Shown in pieces: positions 20,161 to 30,888 of a DNA stretch of 64,000 bases. The notes below the pieces were generated by a model. It saw only the letters and a program-made list of their open reading frames with translations, had not been told where the DNA came from and did no database searches. The translations under genes were made by a program, and so were the position numbers. Source of the DNA: Symbiodinium natans (lineage: Eukaryota; Sar; Dinophyceae; Suessiales; Symbiodiniaceae). Numbering within the stretch: position 1 is the stretch's first letter; every line of letters starts with the position of its first letter. The DNA lies in contig CAJNDS010002079.1 in NCBI GenBank assembly GCA_905221605.1, positions 330,001-394,000 of the forward strand, given 5' to 3'.

Positions 20161-21059
20161 GGTTTGGAGTTTAGGGTTTAGAGTTTGGGGTTTAGGGTTT
20201 AGGGTTTGGGGTTTAGGGTTTAGGGTTTAGGGTTTAGGGCTGGGAGGTTGATCGTTTGGGGTTTGGGGTTCAGGGGGTTCCGAGTCTTTGGTTCGGGGTC
20301 GAGGTTGTCGGTTTTAGGGCTTTTATGGGAACCAGGCTTGGCGTTTCCCCATCCCCTTTTGCATGGACGCCCTACCAAGAAGGACTCGGGAACTTGGAGT
20401 TTCTGTCGGCTACAAGGCTTCTTTGGTAAACCCCAAACCCTAAACCCTAAACCCTAAACCCTAAACCCTAAACCCCTAAACCCCTAAACCCCTAAACCCT
20501 AGAACCCAAGCCTGTTGGGGGTTCAGGGTTGGTGCTTGAGGGCTTAGGTTTCAGGTTCTTGGGGGTTTAGGGGTTTTGGCACCCTAAACCCTAAATACTA
20601 AACCCTAAACCCTAAACCGGGGTTTAGGGGTTTTGGCTTCAGGGAGGGGTATGAGATTTTGGAGGCTGAGGTTAAGGATGTAGGGGCTTAGGGGAACCTT
20701 CAACCCTAAACCTCAAGAACCCCCCCAAGCCCTAAAACCTGACTCCATCTCCCATTTCCTACACCCCTGAAGGACCCTAAAACCCTGAAAAATCTCACCC
20801 TAAACCCTAAACCCTAAACCCTAAACCCTAAACCCTAAACCCTAAACCCTAAACCCTAAACCCTAAACCCTAAACCCTAAACCCTAAACCCTAAACCCTA
20901 AACTCCCCAACCCGAAACCCTAGCCCTTTCAACCCCTAACCCCTAAACCCTCAACTCCTCAACTCCTGAACCCGAACTCTTGCCCGAAATCCTAAACCCT
21001 AAACCCTCTAAACCCTAAACCCTAAACCCTAAACCCTAAATCCTAAACCCTAAACCCTA

Positions 21060-21160
21060 AACCCCAAACTTCCTGGCCGACTTTGGCTCGGATGCCGGCT
21101 CCAGAAACTCTGAGAGCTTACAGAGATGCTGGAGCCCTTCGGCCTTTTCGTATGGGGTGG
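21060..21160 (+). CDS. Exon-like segment, unassigned
   Basis: Frame reads NFLADFGSDAGSRNSESL then QRCWSPSAFSYG. No AG acceptor immediately upstream, so the exact start is unclear. Confidence 0.3.
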
Positions 21161-21350
21161 GTTTGGGGTTTGGGGTTTGGGGTTTGGGGTTTAGGGTTTA
21201 GGGTTTAGGGTTTAGGGTTTAGGGTGTAGGGTTCAGAGTGAGGGTTTAGGTTTTAGGGTTAGGGTGGTCTTCTGCGTGTAGGTGCAAGGTTCAGGAGGCT
21301 TTGTTCAGGGTCATGGGTTTCTTTTGAACCCAGGTTTTGTTTCTTTGCCT

Positions 21351-21381
<31 letters not shown>
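21351..21381. repeat. Homopolymer run of 31 G
   Basis: Uninterrupted G tract, the longest homopolymer in the window. Other G/C runs of 15-25 occur at about 14461, 43584, 47331, 54073 and 56072. Length may be affected by assembly. Confidence 0.9.
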
Positions 21382-21383
<2 letters not shown>

Positions 21384-21624
21384 TTTCGAGACCCTAAACC
21401 CTAAACCCTAAACCCTAGACCCTACAATGAATCCATGGACTGATAGTTCGCTGGCTGGGGCCCTTACGCATACAGCCCCCAAAAGGCTGGTTTAGGGTTT
21501 AGGGTTTAGGGTTCAGGCTATAGGGTTTAGGGTTTAGGATTTGGGGTTTAGGGTTTAGGGTAGGGTTTCGGGTTTAGGGTTCAGGGTTCAGGGTTCAGCG
21601 TTTAGGGTGTAGGGTTTAGGGCGA

Positions 21625-22015
21625 CTGAAATCAAAGCTCCGGGCGGGCCCAGGCTACAGTTGCATTACCTGCCCGACATCCTCAGCCATCTGAGCCGTTT
21701 TCATCTAGAATGCTAACACATCAACAGTAATCTAGGTAGGCCCCTGGGTTGTTTTAAGAGGATCATCTTCCGGAATATTTTCCAGAGGGTTTCAAGGGCC
21801 ATCCCAGTAATGCATCAACAGTAGCAGTAGGGGCGAGAATCTTAACACGCAAAACAACGTTAGCATATCAAAAGCAGTAGCAGTAATTGCAAGAGTACTG
21901 AAAGCTCATCCAACCGATAATTCTAGCAAGCTGCATGATAGTACTCGCGCTAGTAAGGCATCTCTACTTCAACCACAAAGTCGCAAACAAAAACTTACGG
22001 GCCAAGGAAATCTAA
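21625..22015. other. 390 bp of unique sequence, no telomeric repeats
   Basis: The + strand has an open stretch near 21880-22010 (VAVIARVLKAHPTDNSSKL). The minus strand has MKTAQMAEDVGQ followed by a GTAATG donor-like site near 21676. Three related 25-30 bp words with ACTGCTACTG/TTGATG (minus strand) recur at about 21722, 21815 and 21870. I cannot decide the coding strand. Confidence 0.35.
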
Positions 22016-22106
22016 ACCCTAAACCCGAAACCCTAAACCCTAAACCCTAAGGCCTAAACCCTAAGGCCTAAGACGTAAGGCCTAAGCCCTAAGCCCTAAG
22101 GCCTAA

Positions 22107-22346
<240 letters not shown>

Positions 22347-22828
22347 TAGGGTTTAGGGTTTTTGGGGGAGGTTTTTTTTTTTTTTGGGGGGGGGGGGGGG
22401 GTCTTGGGGGTTGTGGGGTGGGCGTTTCCGGGGGCGGTTGTTAGGGGCTGCTGATGGCATAAATTCTAGGTTTAGGATCCCAAGCCCGAAGCCCCAAAGC
22501 CTGAATCCCTAAGCCCTGCACCCCAAACCCTATACAACCCTTCAACCCTTGGACCCTTGAGAGTTTTTTTCGCAGTTTTGGGTTCAGGGTTGTAGAATTC
22601 AAAAAGCCAGCCCTCAGCCTCCTTCGTCCGCCCCTCAACCCTGACATGGGTCCAGGGTTTAGGGCTTGGGGATTACAGGGAATTCGGGGGGTTGTTAGAG
22701 GTTTAGGGTAGGGAATTCGGGGTTTCGGCTTGAGGGTTTGGGGTTTAGGGTTAGGAATTCCGGGGTTTAGGGTTTAGGGTTTAGGGGTTTTGCTGCCACA
22801 AAGGCCCCCCCCCCTCCCCAACTCCCCA

Positions 22829-22948
22829 AAAAGCGCTCCTGGAGCCAGGCTACACCTATGCCTCCTTACTCTCGGAGTCGTCTCCCCGCGAGCGGAGCGG
22901 CGGCTCTCCGGCCGCGCAGGCGCGCAACAACGCTCGTCCGTTGCTTTA
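22829..22948 (+). CDS. Possible terminal exon, unassigned
   Basis: Open frame reading ALLEPGYTYASLLSESSPR and SPAAQARNNARPLL, then TAA at about 22946-22948. It is followed by an AT-rich trinucleotide tract. The opposite strand is also open here. Confidence 0.4.
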
Positions 22949-22965
22949 AGGGCCTTCGGGCCTAT

Positions 22966-23062
22966 TAGTATTATTATTATTATTATGATTATTATCATTT
23001 TTGTTACTATTATTATTATTATTATTGATTTTACTATTTTTTAGGTATTCTTATTATTATTT
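22966..23062. repeat. TTA/ATT trinucleotide microsatellite
   Basis: Imperfect (TTA)n with TGA interruptions, flanked on both sides by a copy of the word TTTGCTTTAAGGGCC (about 22941 and 23061), which is a direct repeat around the tract. Confidence 0.85.
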
Positions 23063-23528
23063 GCTTTAAGGGCCCTCGGGCTTCGGGGGGTTTTAGAGTT
23101 TTGAGGCTTAGGGGGTGTAGGGCTTGAGGGGTTTCCTTTAAGGGCCTTAGGGGGTTTAGGGCTTTTAAGGGCTTAGGGCTCAGGGGTTTTAAGGGCTTTC
23201 AGGGTGTTTTGGGGTTTCGGGCTTGAGGGTTTGAGGTTTTTCAGGGTTTGAGGGTCTTAGGTCTTCAGGAATCTTGGGAGCGGGCTTGGGGTTCAGAGTT
23301 TGGAGGGGTCCTATACCCTAAACCCCTAAACTCTACACCCTAAACCCGAAACTCTAAACCCTAAACAATACCCGAAACCCTCAACCCAACCCTCAGCCCT
23401 CAGCCCTCAGCCCTCAACCCTCAGCCCTCAACCCTCAACCCTAGACCCGAAACCCTAAACCCTAAACCGCCAGGGTTTAGGGTTTGGGGTTTTGGGTTCC
23501 AAGCTCGGGTGCGGCGCATTGTCGCTTC

Positions 23529-23576
23529 CGGGCCATCAGCACGTTCTCCACGCCCATGTCGACCCGTATCTGCAAC
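23529..23576 (-). CDS. Gene D, exon 3
   Basis: Minus strand. Acceptor AG (complement of 23577-23578) then LQIRVDMGVENVLMAR in frame with exon 2. A GA donor is proposed at its end; the 3' limit is uncertain, since the frame stays open for about eight codons more. Confidence 0.55.
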
Positions 23577-23603
23577 CTGAGCCAGAAAGCTTTGGAGAAC
23601 AGG

Positions 23604-23668
23604 GTTTAGGGTTTAGGGTTTAGGGTTTAGGGTTTAGGGTTTAGGGTTTAGGGTTTAGGGTTTAGGGT
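23604..23668. repeat. Interstitial telomeric block (TTTAGGG)n in gene D intron 2
   Basis: About nine perfect units. On the coding (minus) strand of gene D this is CCCTAAA directly after the donor. Confidence 0.95.
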
Positions 23669-23670
23669 AC

Positions 23671-23746
23671 CGCAGGACCAGTTTGTGGGCCTTGCAATCG
23701 GCGCCGATGAGCTTTGACTCCGTCGCATACGCAAAGCAGGGGATGC
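23671..23746 (-). CDS. Gene D, exon 2
   Basis: Minus strand, 76 nt. Reads IPCFAYATESKLIGADCKAH then KLVLR, strongly protein-like. GT donor (complement of 23669-23670). The exon joins exon 3 in frame across the telomeric block. No family recognised. Confidence 0.6.
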
Positions 23747-23772
23747 CTTGAATCGCAAGTACTGATTGATAC

Positions 23773-23821
23773 CACTAGGCGCTTCGAAAGTCGCGTCGGT
23801 TTGGGCTTTTTCGGACGACAT
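23773..23821 (-). CDS. Gene D, exon 1 with start codon
   Basis: ATG at 23821-23819 on the minus strand begins MSSEKAQTDATFEAPS. GT donor follows. The implied intron 23747-23772 is only 26 nt, so a continuous exon with a different frame cannot be excluded. Sequence upstream of the ATG (23822-23940, minus strand) shows no exon. Confidence 0.5.
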
Positions 23822-24236
23822 ATCTGAAGTGTTGTGCTACGTTAGACTTCGGAAGCAGAATGATGCTTGCCCAATCTTAAACGTGGGCGTACTGTTGTCC
23901 AAAGGAGCTTTCAGATGATCATTGAACCCAAAGCCAAAAACTCGAATGAACCCCACAGAGCCCTAAGCCCTTAGTAGCCCTGACCCCCCTGCATCCGAAA
24001 TCTAAAAAGGCCCTGAAAAGAACCTAAACAAGACATCCGAAACCTGAGAAGCCCCTAAACAGGCCCTTAAACAAACATCCGAAACCTAAAATGGCCCCAA
24101 AAAAGGACTAAAAGGCCCTAAAAGGACTAAAAAGACATCCGAAATCTAAAAAGGCCCTAGAAAAGAACCTAAGAAAGTAAACCCCAAACCCCAAACCCCA
24201 ACCCCCAACCCCCAACCCCCAAACCCGAAACCCGAA

Positions 24237-24381
24237 ACCCTAAACCCTAAACCCCTAACCCCTAAACCCTAAACCCTAAACCCTAAACCCTAAACCCTAA
24301 ACTAAACCCTAAACCCTAAACCCTAAACCCTAAACCCTAAACCCTAAACCCTAAACCCTAAACCCTAAACCCTAAACCCTA
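24237..24381. repeat. Interstitial telomeric block (CCCTAAA)n
   Basis: About 20 units, preceded by CCCCAAA/CCCCCAA variants from 24180. Confidence 0.95.
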
Positions 24382-24462
24382 AGTAAAACTTAACAGGCAC
24401 CCAAAAAAGTCGCCAACACAGAAAAGAGGGGCGCCTCTAAACTCCGCACATCTCCACTTGAA

Positions 24463-24735
24463 GGTTCATGGTACTTTTGAACTAATTATAACTGTACTTA
24501 TAGGGTTTTAAGGTTTTGGGTTTAGGGTTTAGGGTTTAGGGTTAGGGTTTAGGGTTTAGGATAACTGTACTTATAACTCGAATGATAACCATATTAGGGC
24601 AATTAAGGGGCTTAGAACTTGGGTTATAAGTACATAGCCATATTAGGGCACTTCAGGGGCTGATAACTTGGGTTATAAGTACGGTTATAAATGGGTTTAG
24701 GGTTTAGGGTTTAGGGTTAGTAAGTGCCATGAACC
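24463..24735. mobile_element. MITE family 2 copy interrupted by telomeric repeats
   Basis: Ends GGTTCATGGTACTT and AAGTGCCATGAACC are inverted. Inside are several ATAACTGTACTTATAA-like arms, plus blocks of TTTAGGG at about 24508-24560 and 24690-24718. Either the telomeric units inserted into the element or the element carried them. Confidence 0.7.
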
Positions 24736-24744
24736 TCCAAGCAG

Positions 24745-24810
24745 GCTCTGGGAGCACTCCTGGGCGCCGTGTCGGTAACGGCTCTGGTCCTCTTGGGCCT
24801 CACCAGGACC
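24745..24810 (+). CDS. Exon-like segment encoding a likely membrane helix
   Basis: After AG at 24743-24744 the frame reads ALGALLGAVSVTALVLLGL then TR, about 20 hydrophobic residues. Gene not identified. Confidence 0.4.
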
Positions 24811-25295
24811 TTCGGGCGGGGGGTTTAGGGTTTCAGGGCTAGGGTTGTAGGGGTTTAGGGTTTAGGGCGTGGGTTTAGGGGGCTTAGGGGGTTTGGGGGC
24901 TTGGGGTTTGGGGCTGTCGGTTGTGTCGGTTTTTGTCCAGGCACTTTCGGGCTCCTACCCGGGTTGCTGAGGCTTTGTTCGGGTTGCTTGGGTTCATGAG
25001 GGATTTCGGCTTCACTAGGGCTTTGTTGTTTTGTTCGTAAATGGTTTATGATTTTTTTGACGGAAGGGTCGGGGCTGTAAGGGGCTAAAGAGTGCAAGGT
25101 TTTAGGGCTTTCGGGTACAGGGGTCTTGTTCTTCTTACCAGCACAGGTGGGGTATGGGGTGCTGTTTTATGGGGGATATCTGAGTTGAGGGTTGAGTGGT
25201 TTCTGTACATAGCAGGCTACAGAGTGTTGTGGGCTGTATACACTGATAGCGGGAAGCTTTACTTGGGGTTGCTGACTGATAATGAGATGTAGGGT

Positions 25296-25553
25296 TTAGG
25301 GGCTTAGGTCTAAGATTTGGGCCTGATCAAGGTTAGACGCGTGAAAATTCAATTTTGAATTCGGGCTTTTCACGGGCCAGTGAATCATCCTGAGAGTGAA
25401 ACGGGCGCTAATGATGTTTTGCTCGCGGGCTTTTCCTGGATGTCGTGTGCACTGTTTGTTCACATCGCCAAGAGCCCCTGTAAAGTAGTTATACAAATGG
25501 GGCTTTGGGTGAACACCCTGATGATGATCTCCTAGATCCAGCGGCGAAAGCAT
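25296..25553 (-). CDS. Minus-strand open frame, 85 codons, unassigned
   Basis: Unique sequence free of telomeric repeats. The frame includes HPKPHLYNYFTGALGDVNKQ and MIHWPVKSPNSKLNFHASN. The length could be chance; no family recognised. Confidence 0.3.
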   Translation of the reverse strand: MLSPLDLGDHHQGVHPKPHLYNYFTGALGDVNKQCTRHPGKAREQNIISARFTLRMIHWPVKSPNSKLNFHASNLDQAQILDLSP

Positions 25554-25714
25554 AACGTGAGCAAACTCAGTTGAATTATAAGGACTTTAAGGGCACATGA
25601 GTTCAACTTAATGCAAATCGACATGTCAAAGTCGAATAAAATACTGGTCAACATGACAATGGTCATAGCCTTTCATCACAAAAGCACGAAAGCTTGTAGT
25701 GGCTGAGTCCACTT

Positions 25715-25823
25715 CATATGGGGTTTCCGAATCAGGAGTACCTTATTGGGGCCCTTATTCTGAGGGAATCCTACTATTTGGGGGGACTATTAAGGGGTCC
25801 CTTATTTTCGTAAACCCCATATG
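25715..25823. mobile_element. MITE family 5 copy
   Basis: Inverted ends CATATGGGGTTTCCGAA and, on the other strand, CATATGGGGTTTACGAA. The interior has ACCTTATTGGGGCCCTTATT and a reverse-complement-like arm. A degenerate relative is at about 55890-55975. Confidence 0.75.
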
Positions 25824-26077
25824 GCTAAGTACGCTTTTTGCCCAAGTCCTGACTTTTCGCTCCCTAGATCCGAAATCCTGAGCCCTCCAAGCCATAAGTA
25901 CTAGACCCCAAACCCTGAATCCCAAACCCCAAGCCCCAAATCCTAAACCAACCCTAAACCCCAACCCCAAATTGAAACCCCCAAACCATAAACCCCTAAA
26001 CCCGAACTACTCCCAATGAATCCTAAAACCTAGCCAAGCCCTCAAAATGCAAACCGTAACCCTGTCTGGGGAATCAG

Positions 26078-26143
26078 GATAGGCCCCACACCTCTGCGGT
26101 CCAACTTGATCCCTTCCGCAAGCGGCTTCTTCTGCAGCGAAGG
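26078..26143 (+). CDS. Exon-like segment, unassigned
   Basis: After AG at 26076-26077 the frame reads DRPHTSAVQLDPFRKRLLLQ. Amphipathic and protein-like; gene not identified. Confidence 0.4.
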
Positions 26144-26825
26144 GGGGCTTCGGGTTTGAGGGTTTTAGCGTTGGCTTGGGGTTGAGGGTTTTTGATTTTG
26201 GGGTTTTAGGGTTTCCGAAACCCTAAACCCAAAACCCAAAACCCTAAACCCTAAACCCTAAACCCTGAACCCTGAACCCTAAACCCTTAACCCTAAATCC
26301 TAAACCCGATTTTCGGATTTTAGGGTGAAAGGCTTACCGGATCCGTTCGCAGGGCTTTGGGCAGTCCATGAAACCCCAAAACCCTAAACCGCTTTAGGGT
26401 TTGGGGTTTCGGGTTTAGGGTTTTTGGTTTTAGGGTCTAAACCCTAGAACGGCCCTAAAACCTTGCATCAAAGCCGGAGAAAGCCCACACCGGTAGAACC
26501 TAAGACCTTCTAGAGCCCTAAACGCCTACTCCTTAGCCTTAAACGGCCCCCAAAACCCAAAACCCTTGTAGTACGTATGCCCACGAACCCCAAATCCTAA
26601 ACCCTAAACCCTAAACCCTAAACCCTAAACCCTAAACCCTAAACCCCAAATCCTAAACCCTAAACCCCTAAACCCCAAAACCCTAAGACCGAAGAGCCCT
26701 GAAGCCTCTGGAGCCTTAGGCAGCAGAGAGGGCGATGGGTACGGGCGCCCAGTTCAGAGTAGCCGTAAACCCTAAACCATAATCAACCCTAAACCCTTCA
26801 CCCCAAACCCCACACCCTAAACCCG

Positions 26826-27132
26826 TAAACCCGTAAACCCCTAAGCCCCTAAGCCCCTAAGCCCCTAAGCCCCTAAGCCCCTAAGCCCCTAAGCCCCTAA
26901 ACCCCTAAACCCCTAAACCCCTAAACCCCTAAGCCCCTAAGCCCCTAAGCCCCTAAGCCCCTAAGCCCCTAAGCCCCTAAACCCCTAAACCCCCTGAACC
27001 CTAAGCCCTAAGCCCCTAAACCCCTAAGCCCCTAAACCCCCAAACCCCTAAACCCCTAAACCCCTAAGCCCCTAAACCCCCAAACCCCCTAAACCCCTAA
27101 ACCCCTAAACCCCTAAACCCCTAAGCCCCTAA
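26826..27132. repeat. CCCCTAAG/CCCCTAAA 8-mer tandem array
   Basis: About 38 units in which the G/A variants occur in runs (CCCCTAAG blocks alternating with CCCCTAAA blocks), suggesting segmental amplification. Confidence 0.9.
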
Positions 27133-27531
27133 ACCCTAAACCCAAACATTGAGGGCTGAGGGCATGAGTGCAAGCCCTGGCTGTTTGACTCTAAATTCCA
27201 GGCCTCTGCGGCGCAAGAACACCGTAAGGTTAGGCCGACAGTACTTGAGAGTCTCCTGTTAGGCTTGTGGGTTTAGGGCTTAGGGCTTAGGGTTTCAAGG
27301 ATTTGGGGTTTAGGGTCTCGTTTCAATTTTGTAGCCGACGCATTCAACCCTGAGGCCGAAACTCACACCCTAAATGCCCCAAACCCCAAACGCTAAACCC
27401 CCAATCCAAAATCCGCAGGAAACTGGGTTGCTGCACTTGGGTGTAGGTACCCAAGACGAAATAATCGCAGAACCCCAAAACCAAAAAACCCTAATCCCCG
27501 AAACCCCAACCCTGAAGCTAGGTAGGGCCGT

Positions 27532-27709
27532 TAGGGAAACTTCTTACGAAATAGGGGAAACCGAGGGAGGGCTTGTGCACGAATTATATACCGTATTGAG
27601 ATGGATGTTGGCGGCGTACCTATGGGAAATGCCGCACTTACCCTTCTTGGCTTTACAAGGATCTTGCTCAGACACATCTTTCAGAGGGCATAGAGTGCTA
27701 AGCTTCTCG
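27532..27709 (+). CDS. Long exon-like segment with GTAAGG donor
   Basis: After AG at 27530-27531 a frame of 59 codons reads RAVRETSYEIGETEGGLVHE and LRWMLAAYLWEMPHLPFLAL, ending at GTAAGG (27710). One of the longest exon candidates, free of telomeric repeats. A hydrophobic stretch in the middle may be a membrane helix. Confidence 0.5.
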
Positions 27710-27943
27710 GTAAGGCCTAATCGAAGTACGCCCAAAACCCCTAAAGACCAAATCTCCCCTAAAACCCCCAAACCCCAAAAACCTAAAACGCCCAAAGCCC
27801 TAACCCCCAAACCCCCCCCCCAAAGCCCTAAATCCCCTAAAGCCCCTAATCCCTCAAACCTCCCAAAGCCCCAAAAACCTAAAACCCCTAAAGCCCTACT
27901 TTAAACCCGAAACCCTCCCCATCAGTCATGGACAGAAGTACAC

Positions 27944-28017
27944 GGGTTTAGGGTTTAGGGTTTAGGGTTTAGGGTTTAGGGTTTAGGGTTTAGGGTTTAG
28001 GGTTTAGGGTTTAGGGT
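27944..28017. repeat. Interstitial telomeric block (TTTAGGG)n
   Basis: About ten perfect units. Confidence 0.95.
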
Positions 28018-28122
28018 GCATTTGTGTTGCAGCCACAACACGCACTGGACCGGTTGTGTTGTGACTTGTGTGCTGAGGAAGTGCTGGTTGGTGGCACAGT
28101 GACCCTAAATTCCTAAACCCTC

Positions 28123-28191
28123 TTGATCATTCCTTGGGGCCCTTCCTCAGTCATTGACGCCAGGTTCTCTTCGCCTGTGATGTCGAAGTTT
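28123..28191 (-). CDS. Gene E, second exon
   Basis: Minus strand, 69 nt. Reads NFDITGEENLASMTEEGPQG then MI. Acceptor AG (complement of 28192-28193). It joins the exon at 28626-28675 in frame. The + strand is also open (FSSPVMSKFLQGHG), so strand is not certain. Confidence 0.45.
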
Positions 28192-28439
28192 CTACAAGGC
28201 CACGGGGCGGCTCAGGGGGCTCTCGACAGATGGGGATTTAGGGTTTAGGGTTTAGGGTTTAGGGTTTAGGGTTTAGGGTTTAGGGTTTAGGGTTTTGGGG
28301 GCCGTCCCCAAACAGTCAAGAGCCCTAACGCCCAAGAGCACTGAACCCGAATTAAACTTATGTGGTTCCGTCTGGCATCAAGCATCAAGCCACACTATGT
28401 GATCACATGTCGCGGTCTTACGCTGTCTTGGCTACCCTA

Positions 28440-28600
28440 AGCCCCTAGGACCCCAAGACCCTAAGACCCCCAAACCCGAAGACCCTAAGCCCTTAAGACC
28501 CTAAGACCCTGACACCCGAAGACCCTGAGACCCGAAGACCCTAAGACCCGAAGACCCTCAGAGCCTAAGACCCGAAGACCCCAAGACGCTGAGACCACAC
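28440..28600. repeat. AAGACCCTAAGACCCG degenerate array
   Basis: Roughly 8 and 16 bp periodicity of AGACCCTA/AGACCCGA, derived from CCCTAAG-type units, within the gene E intron. Confidence 0.75.
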
Positions 28601-28625
28601 CCTGAAGCCCCTTCAGGGGGTTCAC

Positions 28626-28675
28626 TTGGCCCCCGGCCTGATAGCGTGATTGACTTGCACTGTTTCATGGTCCAC
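28626..28675 (-). CDS. Gene E, first exon found
   Basis: Minus strand, 50 nt. Reads VDHETVQVNHAIRPGA. Acceptor AG (complement of 28676-28677), donor GT (complement of 28624-28625). No family recognised. Confidence 0.5.
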
Positions 28676-28694
28676 CTGCAGTCTAGGGTTCAGC

Positions 28695-28905
28695 CCTAAA
28701 CCCTAAACCCTAAACCCTAAACCCTAAACCCTAAACCCTAAACCCTAAACCCTAAACCCTAAACCCTAAACCCTAAACCCTAAACCCTAAACCCTAAACC
28801 CTAAACCCTAACCCTAAACCCTAAACCCTAAACCCTAAACCCTAAACCCTAAACCCTAAACCCTAAACCCTAAACCCTTAACCCTAAACCCTAAAACCTA
28901 AACCC
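28695..28905. repeat. Interstitial telomeric block (CCCTAAA)n
   Basis: About 30 units. For gene E (minus strand) this is a TTTAGGG block upstream of its first exon. Confidence 0.95.
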
Positions 28906-29317
28906 TAAGCCCTAAACCTAAACCCTAGGGTTTGAGTCTCGTCTTCAAGCAAGTTGGGGGTTCCTAGGTAGGGGAGCCCGAAACCCCAAACCCGGGGGTT
29001 AGGTTCCCGCCTGAGGACCCCAACTGCGGGTTTAAGGTTTAGGACTTCGGGTTTCGGGTTCACGGTTTAGGGAGGCAAGCAAATCGACATCCTTATGTCA
29101 ATGGGGTAGCCGGTGCTTCAACCCTAAACCCCTCAAGCCCCAGCCCTCAACCCTAAAGCTCCTGAGCCTGAAGCCCTAAGCCCTAAAACTCCTAAGCCCT
29201 AAACCCTAAACCCCAAGCTCCAAAACCCCTAAGCCCTAAACCCCTCAACCCCAAAACTCCTATGCCCTGCACCCTCGGAGCTAAGTTTATGATTATACTA
29301 TAATCCCCCCCCTCACC

Positions 29318-29510
29318 TCTAAACCCTAAACCCTAAACCCTAAACCCTAAACCCTAAACCCTAAACCCTAAACCCTAAACCCTAAACCCTAAACCCTAAA
29401 CCCTAAACCCTAAACCCTAAACCCTAAACCCTACACGCTAAACCCTAAACCCTAAACCCTAAACCCTAAACCCTAAACCCTAAACCCTAAACCCTAAACC
29501 CTAAACCCTA
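29318..29510. repeat. Interstitial telomeric block between two copies of a 19 bp word
   Basis: About 27 units. The word GCCCTGCACCCTCRGAGCT lies before (about 29264) and after (about 29511) the block. Confidence 0.9.
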
Positions 29511-29511
29511 C

Positions 29512-29624
29512 GCCCTGCACCCTCAGAGCTTGAAAGTTTCGTTCTTCCAGGACACCTCGAGGCGAATCAGAACCTTCCGGTGAACTGGACGCTTCAGTAC
29601 ATCGCCAGGGGGCCCTGGATCTGA
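29512..29624 (+). CDS. Exon-like segment, possible terminal exon
   Basis: Frame reads SELESFVLPGHLEANQNLP then VNWTLQYIARGPWI and ends in TGA at 29622-29624. Unrecognised. Confidence 0.45.
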
Positions 29625-30088
29625 AAACCCTCCGGGTTTAGGGTTCAGGGTTTTCGGTTTAGGGTTTAGGGTTTAGGGTTGAGGGTTTAGGGTTTAGGGT
29701 TTAGGGTTAGGACTGAGCCTTGCGCAACCCTCCTCTCTCAGACGTAAGCTTGAGGTTCTAGGGGTCGGGGTGATTTCGGCCTGAGGGGTCTAGGAGGTTT
29801 GGAGCTTCAGGGTTTTTGGGGGTAAGTCCTGCCTTGCAACCGAATGATTAGAGTCTAGGGTTTGGGGTTTGGCAGGGTTTCGTGTTTAGGGTTTAGGGCC
29901 CATGGAAAATGTGTGCTTTGGGGAATTTAGGTGATGTGGCCTTTAGGTGATGTGGCCTTTGGGGCCAGGGGTGTAGGGGGTTAGGGTTTAGGGGGTGTAG
30001 GGGGGTTAGGTAGGGTTTAGGTTTTAGATTTTAGTGTGCAATGATGTTATAGTAATGGTATCCAATATTCAAACCATTAGAAGATACA

Positions 30089-30127
<39 letters not shown>

Positions 30128-30222
30128 TTATATATGTATACATATATATATATATATATATGTATACATACACATACATAGAAACAGGTGTATATGTATA
30201 TATATATATATATATGTAGATA
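30089..30222. repeat. TA/TG microsatellite
   Basis: About 130 bp of (TA)n and TATG/TACA units. The Ile-Tyr repeating frames on both strands are artefacts. Confidence 0.9.
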
Positions 30223-30590
30223 TTGATAAATATAATGGTTGTAGGATGATATTATATTCATACAAATGTGTTTTCAAATCATTAAAACATAGGTTGCCTA
30301 CTAACTCCCCAAGAGGGCTTAACCAACAAGAGCCCCAAACCCTAAACCCTGAATTCTTATCCCCAAACCCTACTCCCTTACCCCTAGACCCTTATCCCTA
30401 AACAATAAATTCCTCTGGGTTCATAAGCCGGAAGCCGCTAGATCCTGAGCCTTGGGCAGGAGAAAGCCCTAAACCCTGCCAGATGCTCTAAACCCTACAA
30501 TGGAGTGTAATATCGTATGATGTGTGTGCCTGTGTGTGCAATATATGTTTACGATCATCAGCATCGATACAGACATGTAGAGACCCCTGA

Positions 30591-30702
30591 GAGCCTGTGA
30601 GCCCGAAAGCCAAAGAATCCGAGATGCCCCCTTTGGCCCAGGAGAATGTGCCGGTCCTGTACAAGGACAGAGGCGCCGGTAACGCCACAGCCTCGGCCGG
30701 GG
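30591..30702 (+). CDS. Exon-like segment, unassigned
   Basis: Frame reads PVSPKAKESEMPPLAQENVP then VLYKDRGAGNATASA. Protein-like on the + strand; the minus strand is also open. Confidence 0.4.
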
Positions 30703-30773
30703 GGTGATTGTGGGCTACAGTACCCTCAACCCTGAACCCTGAACCTTAAACCCAAACCGCAAACCCTACACTC

Positions 30774-30888
30774 TAGAGTAAACCCCAAAAAGTTGGAAAC
30801 CTTTTAAGGACAAATAGTGCTGGGATTCTCTATACTTACTCTTAGGGATTGAGGCTATTGATTTTCCAACTTCTTGGCTTCTACTGTA
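30774..30888. mobile_element. MITE family 4 copy (pogo/Tigger-like)
   Basis: Ends (TAGAGTAAACCCC...TTCTACTGTA) with inner AAGTTGGAAA and TTTTCCAACTT arms. TA at the outer edges and the CAGTARAAC-type terminus resemble the pogo branch of Tc1/mariner. The partner copy is at 41432-41550. Confidence 0.7.

Noticed and set aside
30031-30401. Ile/Tyr-rich peptides around 19.3, 30.1 and 42.5 kb
   Set aside because: They are translations of TA/TG microsatellites, open on both strands.
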